A DNA stretch of 64,000 nt, taken from assembly GCF_900240215.1 (NCBI RefSeq), contig NZ_LT964679.1, positions 2,391,942 to 2,455,941 of the forward strand, written 5' to 3'. Below, one piece after another: positions 1 to 8,826 of the stretch (positions are counted from its first letter, which is position 1; every line of letters starts with the position of its first letter). Below the pieces are notes generated by a model, which saw nothing but the letters and a program-made list of their open reading frames with translations, ran no database searches and was not told the origin of the DNA. The translations under genes were made by a program, and so were the position numbers. This stretch comes from Raoultibacter timonensis (GTDB taxonomy: Bacteria > Actinomycetota > Coriobacteriia > Coriobacteriales > Eggerthellaceae).

Positions 1-2685
1 CCACCGCGGCCGCCGTGGCGTAGCGGTGGGGGCCGAAGAGGCGCGCGACCGAGAGGATGCTCTCCTGATCGACGACGGTAACCTCAATCGTCGTTTCCAC
101 GCCGCCCGGCGAAGCGAACGACAGATAGTAGATGCCCGCGGAAGCCGGTATGGCGGCGATGCCCGATGCGCTCGGCGTAGCTTCAAGCGCCGTGTTGTTG
201 CCATCGGTTGTCCACGCGACCGCCTGCGCCTCACGCGTGTAATCGTCGGCCGTAAACGCCCCCACATCGGCCGTCGATATGGTGATGTTGTTGGCAGCTA
301 CCGCCTCGCCTACGGTCAGATCGACCTCGAGCGCGTCGCGATCGTTGACGGTGAGCTTCGCCGTGGCCTCAAGCCCCTGGTTGGGCGTCGTGAACGCAAG
401 CCCGTAGGTGCCGATGCCGGCATAGGGGGTCGACAAGGCGAGCGATGCGAAATCGATCTCGGACGGATCCTCGATGTCTTTGTCTTTATGGTAGCCGTAC
501 TGCCAGTTGACCGCTCCGACCGCATCGGCGTACCCGCTTATATCACCCGATGCGCGAAGATCCTCGAAGCCCTGCGCCTCGGTCGGCGAAACGACAACGT
601 GCTCCTCGGCGACCTCGGGCGCCTCGTAGGCCCACACGCCGACGCCGATGGTGATTTCGGGATAGCTGGGCTGCGTGTAGTCGTAGGTCGTATAGGTTTC
701 GTAATAGGGGTACAACCCGTTGGGGTATGTGCCGTTCGGCAGCATCTTGAAGCACGCGATCTCGTCTTCGGTCACATCGCCGTAGCCCCATGTTTCGAGC
801 GTGTCCTTCTGCACGAATATCTTGCCGTGGATGCCGCCGGGCATCACCTGGTTGTTCGTCTGTATGTACTCATAGTAGATCGCGCCCGTCAACGGGTCGC
901 CCGCGCTGTTGATGTTCGTTACGGCGTCGCCAGCATGAACCGCAATGCCGCCGCCGAGATCAGGATCGCCTATTTCGACATTGCCCGAAACCCAGAAGTA
1001 GCCACCGTGCTTGAATATCTCGTTGCCGTAGAATCCGCAGGTAAAATCGTGGCTATCGGTCATGCCGAGGTCGGTGTGCGGCGAGGGCAGCGCACCCTCG
1101 GCAACGTTGCCCTTGATGGTGGCGTCTTCGAGGACAAACCAGCTGTAGGTCGAACCGTACACCCAGCTTCCGTCCTGGTTGAGCACGCCGCCGCCGTAGC
1201 CGTGCGCCGTGTTGCCGGTGATGGATGCGTTCTTGATCTCGAGATGGGTGATCTCGTTGAACACGCCGCCGCCGTGGTCGGCGGTGTTGTTCGCGATGGT
1301 GCCACCGAGCAGGTACATATGGTTGTAGCCCGAACTCGCCATGGGCTTGCCCGCTCCGCCACCGCTACCGAAGGCAGTCAGCGTGCCAATGCCGCCGCCG
1401 TACGCGGCGCTGTTGCCCGAGATTTCTCCCCCATAGGTGTACAGATGGCCGATATAGGGGCTGTCGGAATACACGCCTATCTCGACACGCGTCGAAACCG
1501 AGATACCGCCGCCGCGCCCCGACGCCTCGTTATCAACGATCTTGCCGCCGTTGATGGTCGCTGTTGCGGCGTTCACATGAACGCCCGCGCCGTCGCCGTC
1601 GACGATGTTGCCCGCAATCTCTCCGTCTTCCATGGTGAGCAGCCCGTTGGGGTACGTGCTCGAATAGAAGGTGTTACCGTAGAGTGCATAGCCGTTCACC
1701 ATTACGCCCTGTACGGTGTTGTCCCTTATCTCGCCGCCGTTCATGGTGAAGGGACCTTCGGTCACCACCGCCGCATGCGCCGCATTGAATTCGAAGTTCG
1801 ATGCGCGCTGCGTGTCGCCCGCCATGCCGGTGATCAGTGCTCCGTCGTTCATGACGAGCTCGCCGTCGGCGTAGGTCATATGGCCACCCTGCACGAACAC
1901 GCCCGAGCCCTTCTGGAGGCTCTTGTCGATGGTCTGGTCGGCTGCGCCCGTCACGTCGTTGTTCTGGAGCACGGCACCTGCACCCAGCGTGAGCTTGGCG
2001 CCGTTCCACATCACCTTGACGAGCGCGTTCTCAGCAGTGACAGCTCCCTTGTTGCCGTCGATCACGATATCTTCGAGCACGAGGCTCGCGTTCTCGTCAA
2101 CTACGAGCAGGTACCCGGCGTATCCAGGATCGCGCGTAAGCTGTTGCGTGCTACGGAGTTGCAATTCGCTATCCGACTGCGCTTTGAGCACCACATGGCC
2201 GACAATCCGAAGTTCTCCGGTTACGGCAATGGAGCCCGACACCTCGACGGCAACCGGGTTGTCCTCGCTGGCAAGTGCGTTGTCGGGATCTTCGAGAGCC
2301 GCTTTCAGCTCGTCGAAGCTCGATACCGCCACGGACTCGTCGCTGGGATCGCCGGGTTCGACCGGCAGCTCGCCACCCTCGCCCCAATCGGAGAGGGGCG
2401 ATGCTTCGTGCACCCCGGTATCAAGCGCAACAATACCATCGCCTTCGGATAAAAGCACGCTGGAATCGTTCGAACCTGTGTCGGCACCCTCCCATGCTCC
2501 ACCATCGGTCTCGATCGGTGCGTCGGTTGAAGCGCCGCCTGCATCATTGGCAAGCGCACCATGCCCTGCACCCCCCCCGCAGAGTCGGCGGCATCTTCGC
2601 TGGGCAGCGCAAAGGCGACGCCGGGGACCATCGAGGTCGAGAGCGTCAGCGCTAGCAGCACTGTCAGCAACCGTTTTGTATTCAT
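1..2685 (-). CDS. Beta-helix cell-wall-binding surface protein, frame broken at a G8 tract; 3' end outside window
   Basis: A secreted surface protein that runs off the window at position 1. It starts at 2685 (AAGGAG upstream) with a signal peptide, MNTKRLLTVLLALTLSTSMV, ending near AFA. Directly after it a run of eight G on the coding strand (plus-strand C at 2571-2578) shifts the frame. Downstream of the tract a single open frame continues to position 1, rich in short Gly/Asn repeats such as GGEISGNSAAYGGGIG and GGTIANNTADHGGGVFN, typical of right-handed parallel beta-helices. The last visible residues, RLFGPHRYATAAAV, match the start of a cell-wall-binding repeat 2 (PF04122). Nine or six G would restore the frame; with eight, a 126-residue product is predicted. 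Either this is an OFF phase of a switchable gene or a homopolymer sequencing error. The ligand is unknown. Confidence 0.8.
2571..2578. repeat. Poly-G(8) homopolymer tract in adhesin coding region
   Basis: Eight consecutive C on the plus strand (G8 in the coding direction), about 36 codons after the start of the beta-helix surface gene. Position and frame effect are as expected for a slipped-strand contingency tract, but the copy number could also be a sequencing artefact. Confidence 0.75.
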
Positions 2686-2737
2686 AGCCTTGCTCCTTTC
2701 GATTGTTGTCACATGGGACTCGGATTGAGGACAGTCG

Positions 2738-3178
2738 TTATCTGCTCGCAAAAGCAGCTGAAGCCCATCTCTCGAAAAACATCGAGGCGTTGGTGATGAG
2801 CGCATCGGGGTGCTCTTCGATTGCCATAGCATGTTCGCCTTTATCCTCCGTCGGACAGAGCTCGACAAGCCGCTCCCCCTCTTCGGTAAGCGCTATGTCG
2901 ATGCGTCGCTTGTCGCCATCCTTCGGCTCGAACACGATGAGGTACCCCTCGTCTTGCAGAACGTTCACGAACGCCCGTGCCGCCTGGGTGGAACACTGGT
3001 TCGCATGAGCAACTTCGGTCAGCGTTGCCGATCCTCCCCTTGATGCGACGACATCGAGCACCAGGAACTGCCGTCCCGTCAGATGCCCGTACTTTGTTCT
3101 CAGGATGGTGTCGATGCTCTTTTTGAACGCGAGCAACTCATACATTTTTTCTCGTTGGGGCGGGTTTCGGCCACCCAT
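2738..3178 (-). CDS. MarR-family transcriptional regulator
   Basis: A cytoplasmic winged-helix regulator of 146 residues at most. The DNA-binding part is recognisable from LTEVAHANQCSTQAARAFVN (helix-turn-helix) followed by the wing VFEPKDGDKRRIDIALTEEG, where the DxRR pattern is typical of MarR proteins. A second methionine 11 residues in (MYELLAFKK, 3145) could be the true start; neither has a strong ribosome binding site. It lies 52 bp upstream of the beta-helix surface gene on the same strand, so it may be cotranscribed with it and may control it. The effector ligand cannot be told. Confidence 0.82.
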   Translation of the reverse strand: MGGRNPPQREKMYELLAFKKSIDTILRTKYGHLTGRQFLVLDVVASRGGSATLTEVAHANQCSTQAARAFVNVLQDEGYLIVFEPKDGDKRRIDIALTEEGERLVELCPTEDKGEHAMAIEEHPDALITNASMFFERWASAAFASR

Positions 3179-3428
3179 GCAGACGAGGCTGCTCCCTGCA
3201 TGCCACTCGTGCGTTTATCGCGTATGTTCTTTCCCATTATCTGAACGCTCCCTTGCTATCGGCGGTCCGGCAGCGTTGCAGCAAGGCCTTGCGGCCGCGC
3301 CGAAACACATGTCTTTTTTCGGGGATGAGGAGATGCGGGAAACTCGCACCCCGCGAGCACCGCATCTGTTGCCAAGATCGAGCGGATGCAACAAGACGCT
3401 GTTCCATCTGGCTGAGCGGGCGCAAAAC

Positions 3429-3469
3429 AATGCCGCCGTCGGCTCGACAAGCGAGCCGACGGCGGCATT
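3429..3469 (-). terminator. Long perfect hairpin, probable terminator
   Basis: Two 18-nt arms pair perfectly (3429-3446 with 3452-3469) around a five-base loop. On the minus strand the stem is followed by TTGTTTTG, a fair U-tract. It lies upstream of the MarR gene, so it could act as a barrier or attenuator for transcripts started further upstream. Confidence 0.6.
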
Positions 3470-3541
3470 TATGGTAATATATTTCCTTCTTACCTACGAA
3501 AGAGCGAAAAAGCGCGCAGAGAAGCGGGGTGGAATATTGCG

Positions 3542-3550
3542 CCCCCCCCC
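3542..3550. repeat. Poly-C(9) homopolymer tract, non-coding
   Basis: Nine consecutive C about 360 bp upstream of the MarR start. No supported gene crosses it. It is the second long G/C homopolymer within 1 kb. Confidence 0.8.
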
Positions 3551-3630
3551 GATATCTTCAGGGTTTCTTGCTGTTCGTCCCTGTATGGCGAAGCCGATTC
3601 TCAAGGCATTTTCCTTCGTAGATTACCAAT

Positions 3631-3658
3631 CTATTAATGCAATATATTACATTAATAG
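3631..3658. promoter_or_regulatory. 28-bp near-perfect palindrome, candidate operator
   Basis: Arms CTATTAATG (3631-3639) and CATTAATAG (3650-3658) are perfect inverted repeats; the ten bases between them contain the palindrome AATATATT, so only one base pair of 28 is unmatched. AT-rich palindromes of this kind are typical operators of MarR-type dimers, and a MarR gene lies downstream on the minus strand. The binding protein is an inference. Confidence 0.5.
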
Positions 3659-3798
3659 AAAAAATGAAAGAACTTTCTTAATTTGGCGCAGATGTGCGTC
3701 CTGTTCCACACAACTTCTTGCCGATCTGCCTTTTTTGTGCGGGCCAGGCACGCTTGCCCGCCCATCGGCATTCGTCGCATCCGCCAGATTCCATACGT

Positions 3799-3832
3799 AA
3801 AAAGGCCGCCTGCTCTAGGGAAGCAGACGGCC
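3799..3832 (-). terminator. Rho-independent terminator of the giant surface protein
   Basis: Eleven-base arms GGCCGCCTGCT and AGCAGACGGCC with one mismatch, followed on the minus strand by five T. It lies 60 bp after the stop codon of the 3893-8755 gene. Confidence 0.85.
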
Positions 3833-3892
3833 CGTATCAAAACCCGGGCGAAAGCAGCTGGGTGAGATGCCGCTTTCGCACCGGGGATTGAC

Positions 3893-6800
3893 CTACTGTG
3901 CGGCACGCTTTTTGCGACGCGACCGAACAACCAAGCTGACGATCGCGATTACCGCTGCGGCAATGCCTCCGACAACCGCCAAGGCGACGGCGATGAACGG
4001 TCCGTCTCCCGTTCTTACCAGATCGGAGAAGTAGCCGCCGAGCACCACAGAACCCGATTTTCCACTCGAGAACTCGAACGCCTCCCCGTCCTTCCAGTAA
4101 GAGAGCATGCCGACGTTGTTGAGCGTCTTCGAGGGCGGATTATCCCAGACCCTGAACTGCATGGTGATCTCGTTGCCCGTACCGAAACCCGCAGGCACGG
4201 TGCCGAAATCGACCACGAGACCGGTGATGTGCTCCCCTGCACTGAGCGAAGGGGCGTTGAAGCTGAACGGCTTGTTCGCATCGATGCCGGAATGAAGCAC
4301 CGTGCGTCCCTTGTGGTTGGTGTAATACACCACATCGTAGCTCACGTCGGCGGCGCCCGAGAAGGCAGGCAACGATGCCGATACGAAATCGAGTCCTTGA
4401 TCGGGCTTATCGGTTATGGCGTAACGGTCGAGCGAGGCGCCCCACTTGTTTTCGAAGCCCGTAAAGGTATAGGTGATCGTCTCGCCGGGCTTCACGCTCT
4501 TAACGTTGGGGGCCTTCACGAAGTTGTAGTTTTCCTCCTCGGGGCTTGGATCGGGTTTCGGACCCGGATCGGGATTCGATCCGCCGGACGCCTTGTAGAC
4601 CAACGTGATGGCATGAGGGCCCGTCACGTTCGGAATGCTCGGATTGCCCGACCCCTGATCGGCGCCATTGAGCGCCCAACCGCTGTAGGTGTAGCCGGTC
4701 ACCGCAGGCGGGGCGTACGAAAACGGATTGCGATGCGCAACCGTCGAGGTGGCTCCGCCCGGTATGGTCCTGCCCGCATCGTCGGCGTATGAGATCGTCA
4801 CGGTATGGTCCACCGGCTGCACCGTCGCAGTCGCAAGCGGGCTCGTCCGACCGAACGCATCAGTTTGCGTTGCCGAAACAGCATCGCCCCGCGTGAGTAT
4901 CACGCCAGCCGGCACATCGACTGACCAATAGCCGGTGGCAGCGAGAGGCGTCAAGGAGCTTGCCGATGAGGTTGCCGTCTGCCCGTTTGCGAACGTGACC
5001 GTAACCGAATTGCCCCGATCTGCCGACCCGGTGATCGTGAGCGCCGTCTCGAGCGGAGCCTCGATGCCCGGACCGTCGAGCGGAGCCGCGTATACGTAGG
5101 AGACAACACGGTCGCCGTTCGCAATGCTCGATTCGATGGCGGGGTCACCCGCATGGAGCGCATCTCCCGGCGCATCCTGGTCGGTCAGATAGCCTTGGTA
5201 TTCGTATCCAGCGAGGATCGCCGGCGCAGGCGCATCGTCGTGCCCGAGCTCGAACGAGGTCCCCACATTGAGGATTTGGACATCCCGGTCGGTCGAGGGC
5301 AGCGGGGCAAGCGCCCCATCAACGCCCCTTGTCACCCATTGCCGGGTAAACGAGAAGTCCTCGAACCCGTCGGGATCGACTCCTCCCCCGCCCGGACCCG
5401 GAGGCGTCGCGCCGCCGTTATCGGCTCCGTAGACGTACCACACCTCGGCATTCGATTCGACGCTCGCGATCTCAGGAGTCGCCCCGCCCTCAACCGTCGA
5501 ACGGTTCTCCTCCGAGGGGGTAGCGTAGTCGGCGCCGACGTACACCATACCGGTAAGGGTTTTGACGTTGGAGCCGTCATAGCGCTCGGCGTGCCCCAGC
5601 GTCTCGCTCGTATCCGCCGACACCATCTCGCCTGCACGGTCCACATGATGCTCGGTTACCGTATAGCTCGACTGCTCGTAGATGTAGTACACCTCGCGGT
5701 TGCCATCCGAAACCGATGCCGTAATGTCGGGCGCACCCGCATGGGGCGTGGTGCCCGCCGCATCCTGGTCGGTAAGATAGCCCGCATACGAGTACCCGGT
5801 CGGAATGCTCGGCACGGGGGCGTCGGTATCGGCGAGCGCGAAGGCGCTGCCTATGTTGACGATCTGGGTGTCGGACGACGTTGAAGGAAGCGCCGTGAAC
5901 GCACCGTCTTCAACGGTTCCCCAATGGCGCACGATATCGATGTCCTCGACGCCGTCGGGCTGCGTTCCGCCTCCCGAGGCGCCGGGGCTCTCGCCGCCGC
6001 CCGCATCGCGGCCGTAAATCAGGTACAGGTACGTATTGCCTTCAATCTCGTCGATATGGGGTTCGGCCTTGTCGGCGACCAGCGACGGGTTTCCCGACGT
6101 CGCCGACGCAAACTGGAAGCCCTGATAAACGTAGCCGGGAATGTCGGTCGGTTCGCCGTCATAGGAATCCCCGCCGTCGCCCCTGAACCACTCATCGCCG
6201 TATCCGGCGATCGGGGTGCCGTTGCGATCCTGGTGGACGTGGATGATGTTGTACTCGGTCGTGAACTCGAAGTGGATTTCGGTATCCTCGGTCAGCGCGG
6301 GAAGAATGTAGGTGGTCTCGTTTTCGATGGATAACGGCTCGACGACCTCGCCGTTGTAGGTTATCTCCTTCAGCTTGCTGTCGAAGTACGGAAACACGGT
6401 GAACCGCAGCTCCTTGCCCTCTTCGACGTAGCGCCAGCCGCTTGTGAGGTTGCCTTTGGCGATCTCGCGCTCGTTGATCCGATCGTTTACGAAAGGGTTG
6501 TAGACGTTGTACGTGTCCACCGTAGCCGCACCTTCACCGCTCGACGTTATCTTGGTTTCGAGGTAGTAGTTGATCGCCTGGTATTCGGCATTCTCAACCG
6601 ATGTGGGGGAGGTGGCCTCGGGGCCGCGTACGTAGAACTTGCTCGCCTTGGGCGTTGCGCTGAACGCTACCGAATCGATGGTCTCGGGCACGAACGCGGT
6701 ATCGCTTCCCAGCGAGTAATTGGGAAACGACATCCCGTCAGCACCCACGTACACGATCGCGTTAGAAGCACCGTTGAACTGCCAGCCACCGCTCGGGAAC

Positions 6801-8755
6801 GTCATGGGGGAGAGCTTCTCGAAATCGATGAATCCGCGTGAAGCCTGCGCGTTGAGGGCCGTGTCGCTCAAGGAGTGCATCGACAGGCAACCGGTGAACA
6901 CGTAGGGGGGAAGCACGGTGATATCGATCCCCAAAGCAACGGTTGTGATGTTCCAGCAATTGGCGAACTGCCAGCCGCTCTCGTCGAGAGATGCGACCGC
7001 CGTCTTTTCGAGATCGATCACGTTCGGATTGGCCGTCGCGTTGATGAGCGAGTCGCTGAGCGTCCGCAGAGCCTTGCAGCCGGCGAACACGTTGCCGGGC
7101 AGCTGCTTTATGTCCGGTCCGAGCGTGACGGTTGTGAAGGCTTCGTTGTTCGCGAACTGCCGACCAGCCGCGTCGAGCGTTGTGACGCCCGTTTTCTCGA
7201 GATCGATGACCTTCGAATTGGCAAGCGCATGCTCGGGCGTATCGCTCACCGAGGAGAGGGCTTTCGAGTCGGTGAAGAGGTTTCCGGGAAGCACCTCGAT
7301 GTTCTTGCCGAGCGCGACGGTCGTGATGGAGGAGCACTGGCTGAACGCGCTTTGTCCGAGCGCCGTCAGGTTGGTGCTCGAAAAATCGAGGACGCCCGGA
7401 TACGCCCGCACATCGGCTACCGAACCCCCGAACGTCGTGAGCGAGCTGCATGCGCCGAACACGTCGTAGTTGAGCGACGAAACATCCGGCCCTACGGTAA
7501 CCGCCGTGATGGAGGAGCACCCCCGAAACGACTGCATGCCCGAGAACTGCGTCACGCCTGTCGAGGCAAGATCGACGATGCCGGGATTCGCCGCCGCGTT
7601 GCCGAGCGTATCGCTCACTGTCGTAAGCGATGTGCAGCCCGCAAACGCCGACGCAGGAATTGCCGTGATGTTTGTGCCGAGGGCCACCGTCGTGATATTC
7701 TTCGCATTGGCAAGCGCGTACGCGTAGAACTCGCCGGTAAACGTCGACAGGTCGATCGTGGTGATGTTGAGGCTGTTGAGATAGGTCATCGAGGGAGTCG
7801 TCGACGAACCGCTTAATTGGAACCTGTTTTGGCCGCCGACTATCTTGAGCGTCGTTGCCGAGGCGATGTCCTCCTCGGAGAAGAGGCTCTTGAGCACGGT
7901 CTCGAGATTCGCCCAGTTGATCGGGTTATCCCCCATATCCACGATAAGCTCATCGAGCGCAAGCGGCCCAACAAGCGCTTCGTCCTCGACCGAACGCACG
8001 CCTGCGCCAAGCGCCGTGATGGCCGCGTCGGCCTCGACTTCGATCAGCTTGGTGTAGGCGATGGACTCTTCGTTTTCGGGATCGGCTTCGAACTTGTTGT
8101 CGCGCTCGGTATCGGCATCGGGAAGCGGCGGAAGGTATTCGGTTCCGTCGATCGTCTGCGCTTCGGCCTTCACGCGATAGGCGCCCGGCTCCACCTCGGA
8201 AAAGGAATAGGTTCCGTCCGACTCGGTGCGAGTCTCGGCAATAGGCTGCTCGCTATCGTCGCACAGGGTAACGGCGAACCCGGGAACAACCGCTTCATCG
8301 GCGGTGCGAACACCGTCCTCGTTTTCGTCGTGCCACACGAGTCCCGATATCGAAGCTGCGCCGTTCGCCTCCTCGCCTCCGCCGGCATCGGCTGGCGAAG
8401 GCGTATCCGTTTCAGGAGCAAGGTCGTCAGGGGCATCGCTGTCGGAAGCCGGCGCAGAGCCCCCGCCCGAAGGCGGCTGCGCACCGGAGCCAGGCGCCTG
8501 CTCGGAGGACAAATCGCCTGAGGCTCCATCCTGCTCCGCTCCCTCTTCGCCCTGCCCGGGATCCGAGGTTGCTTCCCCGGGTTCCTGCAGCGTCCCGTCG
8601 AGCATCGTCTCGGTGTACTCGAACGACTGGGCTGCCTCGGGCGACGGTCTCGCATTATTGTTATCGGCCGATGCCAGCGGGATCAGCGCCATGCTCGCCA
8701 CCAGAAGCGCCGCGAGCGCCGCGCCCACTACCTTGCGTTTTCTCGTCTTTAGCAT
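3893..8755 (-). CDS. Giant secreted surface protein: SdrD-like B domain, BspA-type leucine-rich repeats, MucBP-like repeats, C-terminal anchor
   Basis: About 1,620 residues. The start at 8755 has AGGAGGTG upstream and gives a clean signal peptide (MLKTRKRKVVGAALAALLVA). An upstream in-frame ATG at 8830 overlaps the stop of the sigma gene (ATGA), so a longer form is possible. Order of parts: acidic Ser/Gly/Pro-rich stretch; an SdrD B-like domain (SISGLVWHDENEDGVRTADE); BspA-type leucine-rich repeats of about 45 residues with patterns such as NITTVALGTNITAIPASAFA, roughly residues 270-660; several bacterial-repeat or MucBP-like units (HVHQDRNGTPIAGYG, TEHHVDRAGEMV, ISYADDAGRTIPGG); a conserved-looking C-terminal domain; then DLVRTGDGP, one membrane helix and RRKKRAAQ. 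The tail resembles a sortase signal with V in place of the LPxTG proline. Likely an adhesin; the ligand is unknown. Confidence 0.85.
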   Translation of the reverse strand: MLKTRKRKVVGAALAALLVASMALIPLASADNNNARPSPEAAQSFEYTETMLDGTLQEPGEATSDPGQGEEGAEQDGASGDLSSEQAPGSGAQPPSGGGSAPASDSDAPDDLAPETDTPSPADAGGGEEANGAASISGLVWHDENEDGVRTADEAVVPGFAVTLCDDSEQPIAETRTESDGTYSFSEVEPGAYRVKAEAQTIDGTEYLPPLPDADTERDNKFEADPENEESIAYTKLIEVEADAAITALGAGVRSVEDEALVGPLALDELIVDMGDNPINWANLETVLKSLFSEEDIASATTLKIVGGQNRFQLSGSSTTPSMTYLNSLNITTIDLSTFTGEFYAYALANAKNITTVALGTNITAIPASAFAGCTSLTTVSDTLGNAAANPGIVDLASTGVTQFSGMQSFRGCSSITAVTVGPDVSSLNYDVFGACSSLTTFGGSVADVRAYPGVLDFSSTNLTALGQSAFSQCSSITTVALGKNIEVLPGNLFTDSKALSSVSDTPEHALANSKVIDLEKTGVTTLDAAGRQFANNEAFTTVTLGPDIKQLPGNVFAGCKALRTLSDSLINATANPNVIDLEKTAVASLDESGWQFANCWNITTVALGIDITVLPPYVFTGCLSMHSLSDTALNAQASRGFIDFEKLSPMTFPSGGWQFNGASNAIVYVGADGMSFPNYSLGSDTAFVPETIDSVAFSATPKASKFYVRGPEATSPTSVENAEYQAINYYLETKITSSGEGAATVDTYNVYNPFVNDRINEREIAKGNLTSGWRYVEEGKELRFTVFPYFDSKLKEITYNGEVVEPLSIENETTYILPALTEDTEIHFEFTTEYNIIHVHQDRNGTPIAGYGDEWFRGDGGDSYDGEPTDIPGYVYQGFQFASATSGNPSLVADKAEPHIDEIEGNTYLYLIYGRDAGGGESPGASGGGTQPDGVEDIDIVRHWGTVEDGAFTALPSTSSDTQIVNIGSAFALADTDAPVPSIPTGYSYAGYLTDQDAAGTTPHAGAPDITASVSDGNREVYYIYEQSSYTVTEHHVDRAGEMVSADTSETLGHAERYDGSNVKTLTGMVYVGADYATPSEENRSTVEGGATPEIASVESNAEVWYVYGADNGGATPPGPGGGGVDPDGFEDFSFTRQWVTRGVDGALAPLPSTDRDVQILNVGTSFELGHDDAPAPAILAGYEYQGYLTDQDAPGDALHAGDPAIESSIANGDRVVSYVYAAPLDGPGIEAPLETALTITGSADRGNSVTVTFANGQTATSSASSLTPLAATGYWSVDVPAGVILTRGDAVSATQTDAFGRTSPLATATVQPVDHTVTISYADDAGRTIPGGATSTVAHRNPFSYAPPAVTGYTYSGWALNGADQGSGNPSIPNVTGPHAITLVYKASGGSNPDPGPKPDPSPEEENYNFVKAPNVKSVKPGETITYTFTGFENKWGASLDRYAITDKPDQGLDFVSASLPAFSGAADVSYDVVYYTNHKGRTVLHSGIDANKPFSFNAPSLSAGEHITGLVVDFGTVPAGFGTGNEITMQFRVWDNPPSKTLNNVGMLSYWKDGEAFEFSSGKSGSVVLGGYFSDLVRTGDGPFIAVALAVVGGIAAAVIAIVSLVVRSRRKKRAAQ

Positions 8756-8826
8756 CGTTTCACCTCCTGCTTCGGATTGGTCTTCATGTAAAAGGTCGTT
8801 ACTCTTCGGCTTTCCCATAGCGAACC

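Larger units (their letters stand above)
3179..3892. other. Non-coding region with hairpin, C9 tract and long palindrome
   Basis: About 700 bp between the MarR gene and the giant surface protein. No convincing gene: the short open frames here overlap the hairpin and homopolymer and show no domain or ribosome binding site. It holds an 18-bp perfect hairpin (3429-3469), a nine-C run (3542-3550), a 28-bp near-perfect palindrome (3631-3658) and a terminator (3799-3832), each listed separately. The stretch around 3470-3700 is AT-rich compared with its neighbours. Confidence 0.6.

Noticed and set aside
26-2452. Long open frame of about 800 codons on the plus strand
   Set aside because: It is antisense to the beta-helix gene. 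The minus-strand translation shows repeated beta-helix motifs and a cell-wall-binding repeat; the plus-strand one is Arg/Val-rich without any family pattern, as expected from high-GC codon bias.
3542-3550. Poly-C(9) as a coding contingency tract
   Set aside because: No supported gene crosses it; it is reported only as non-coding.
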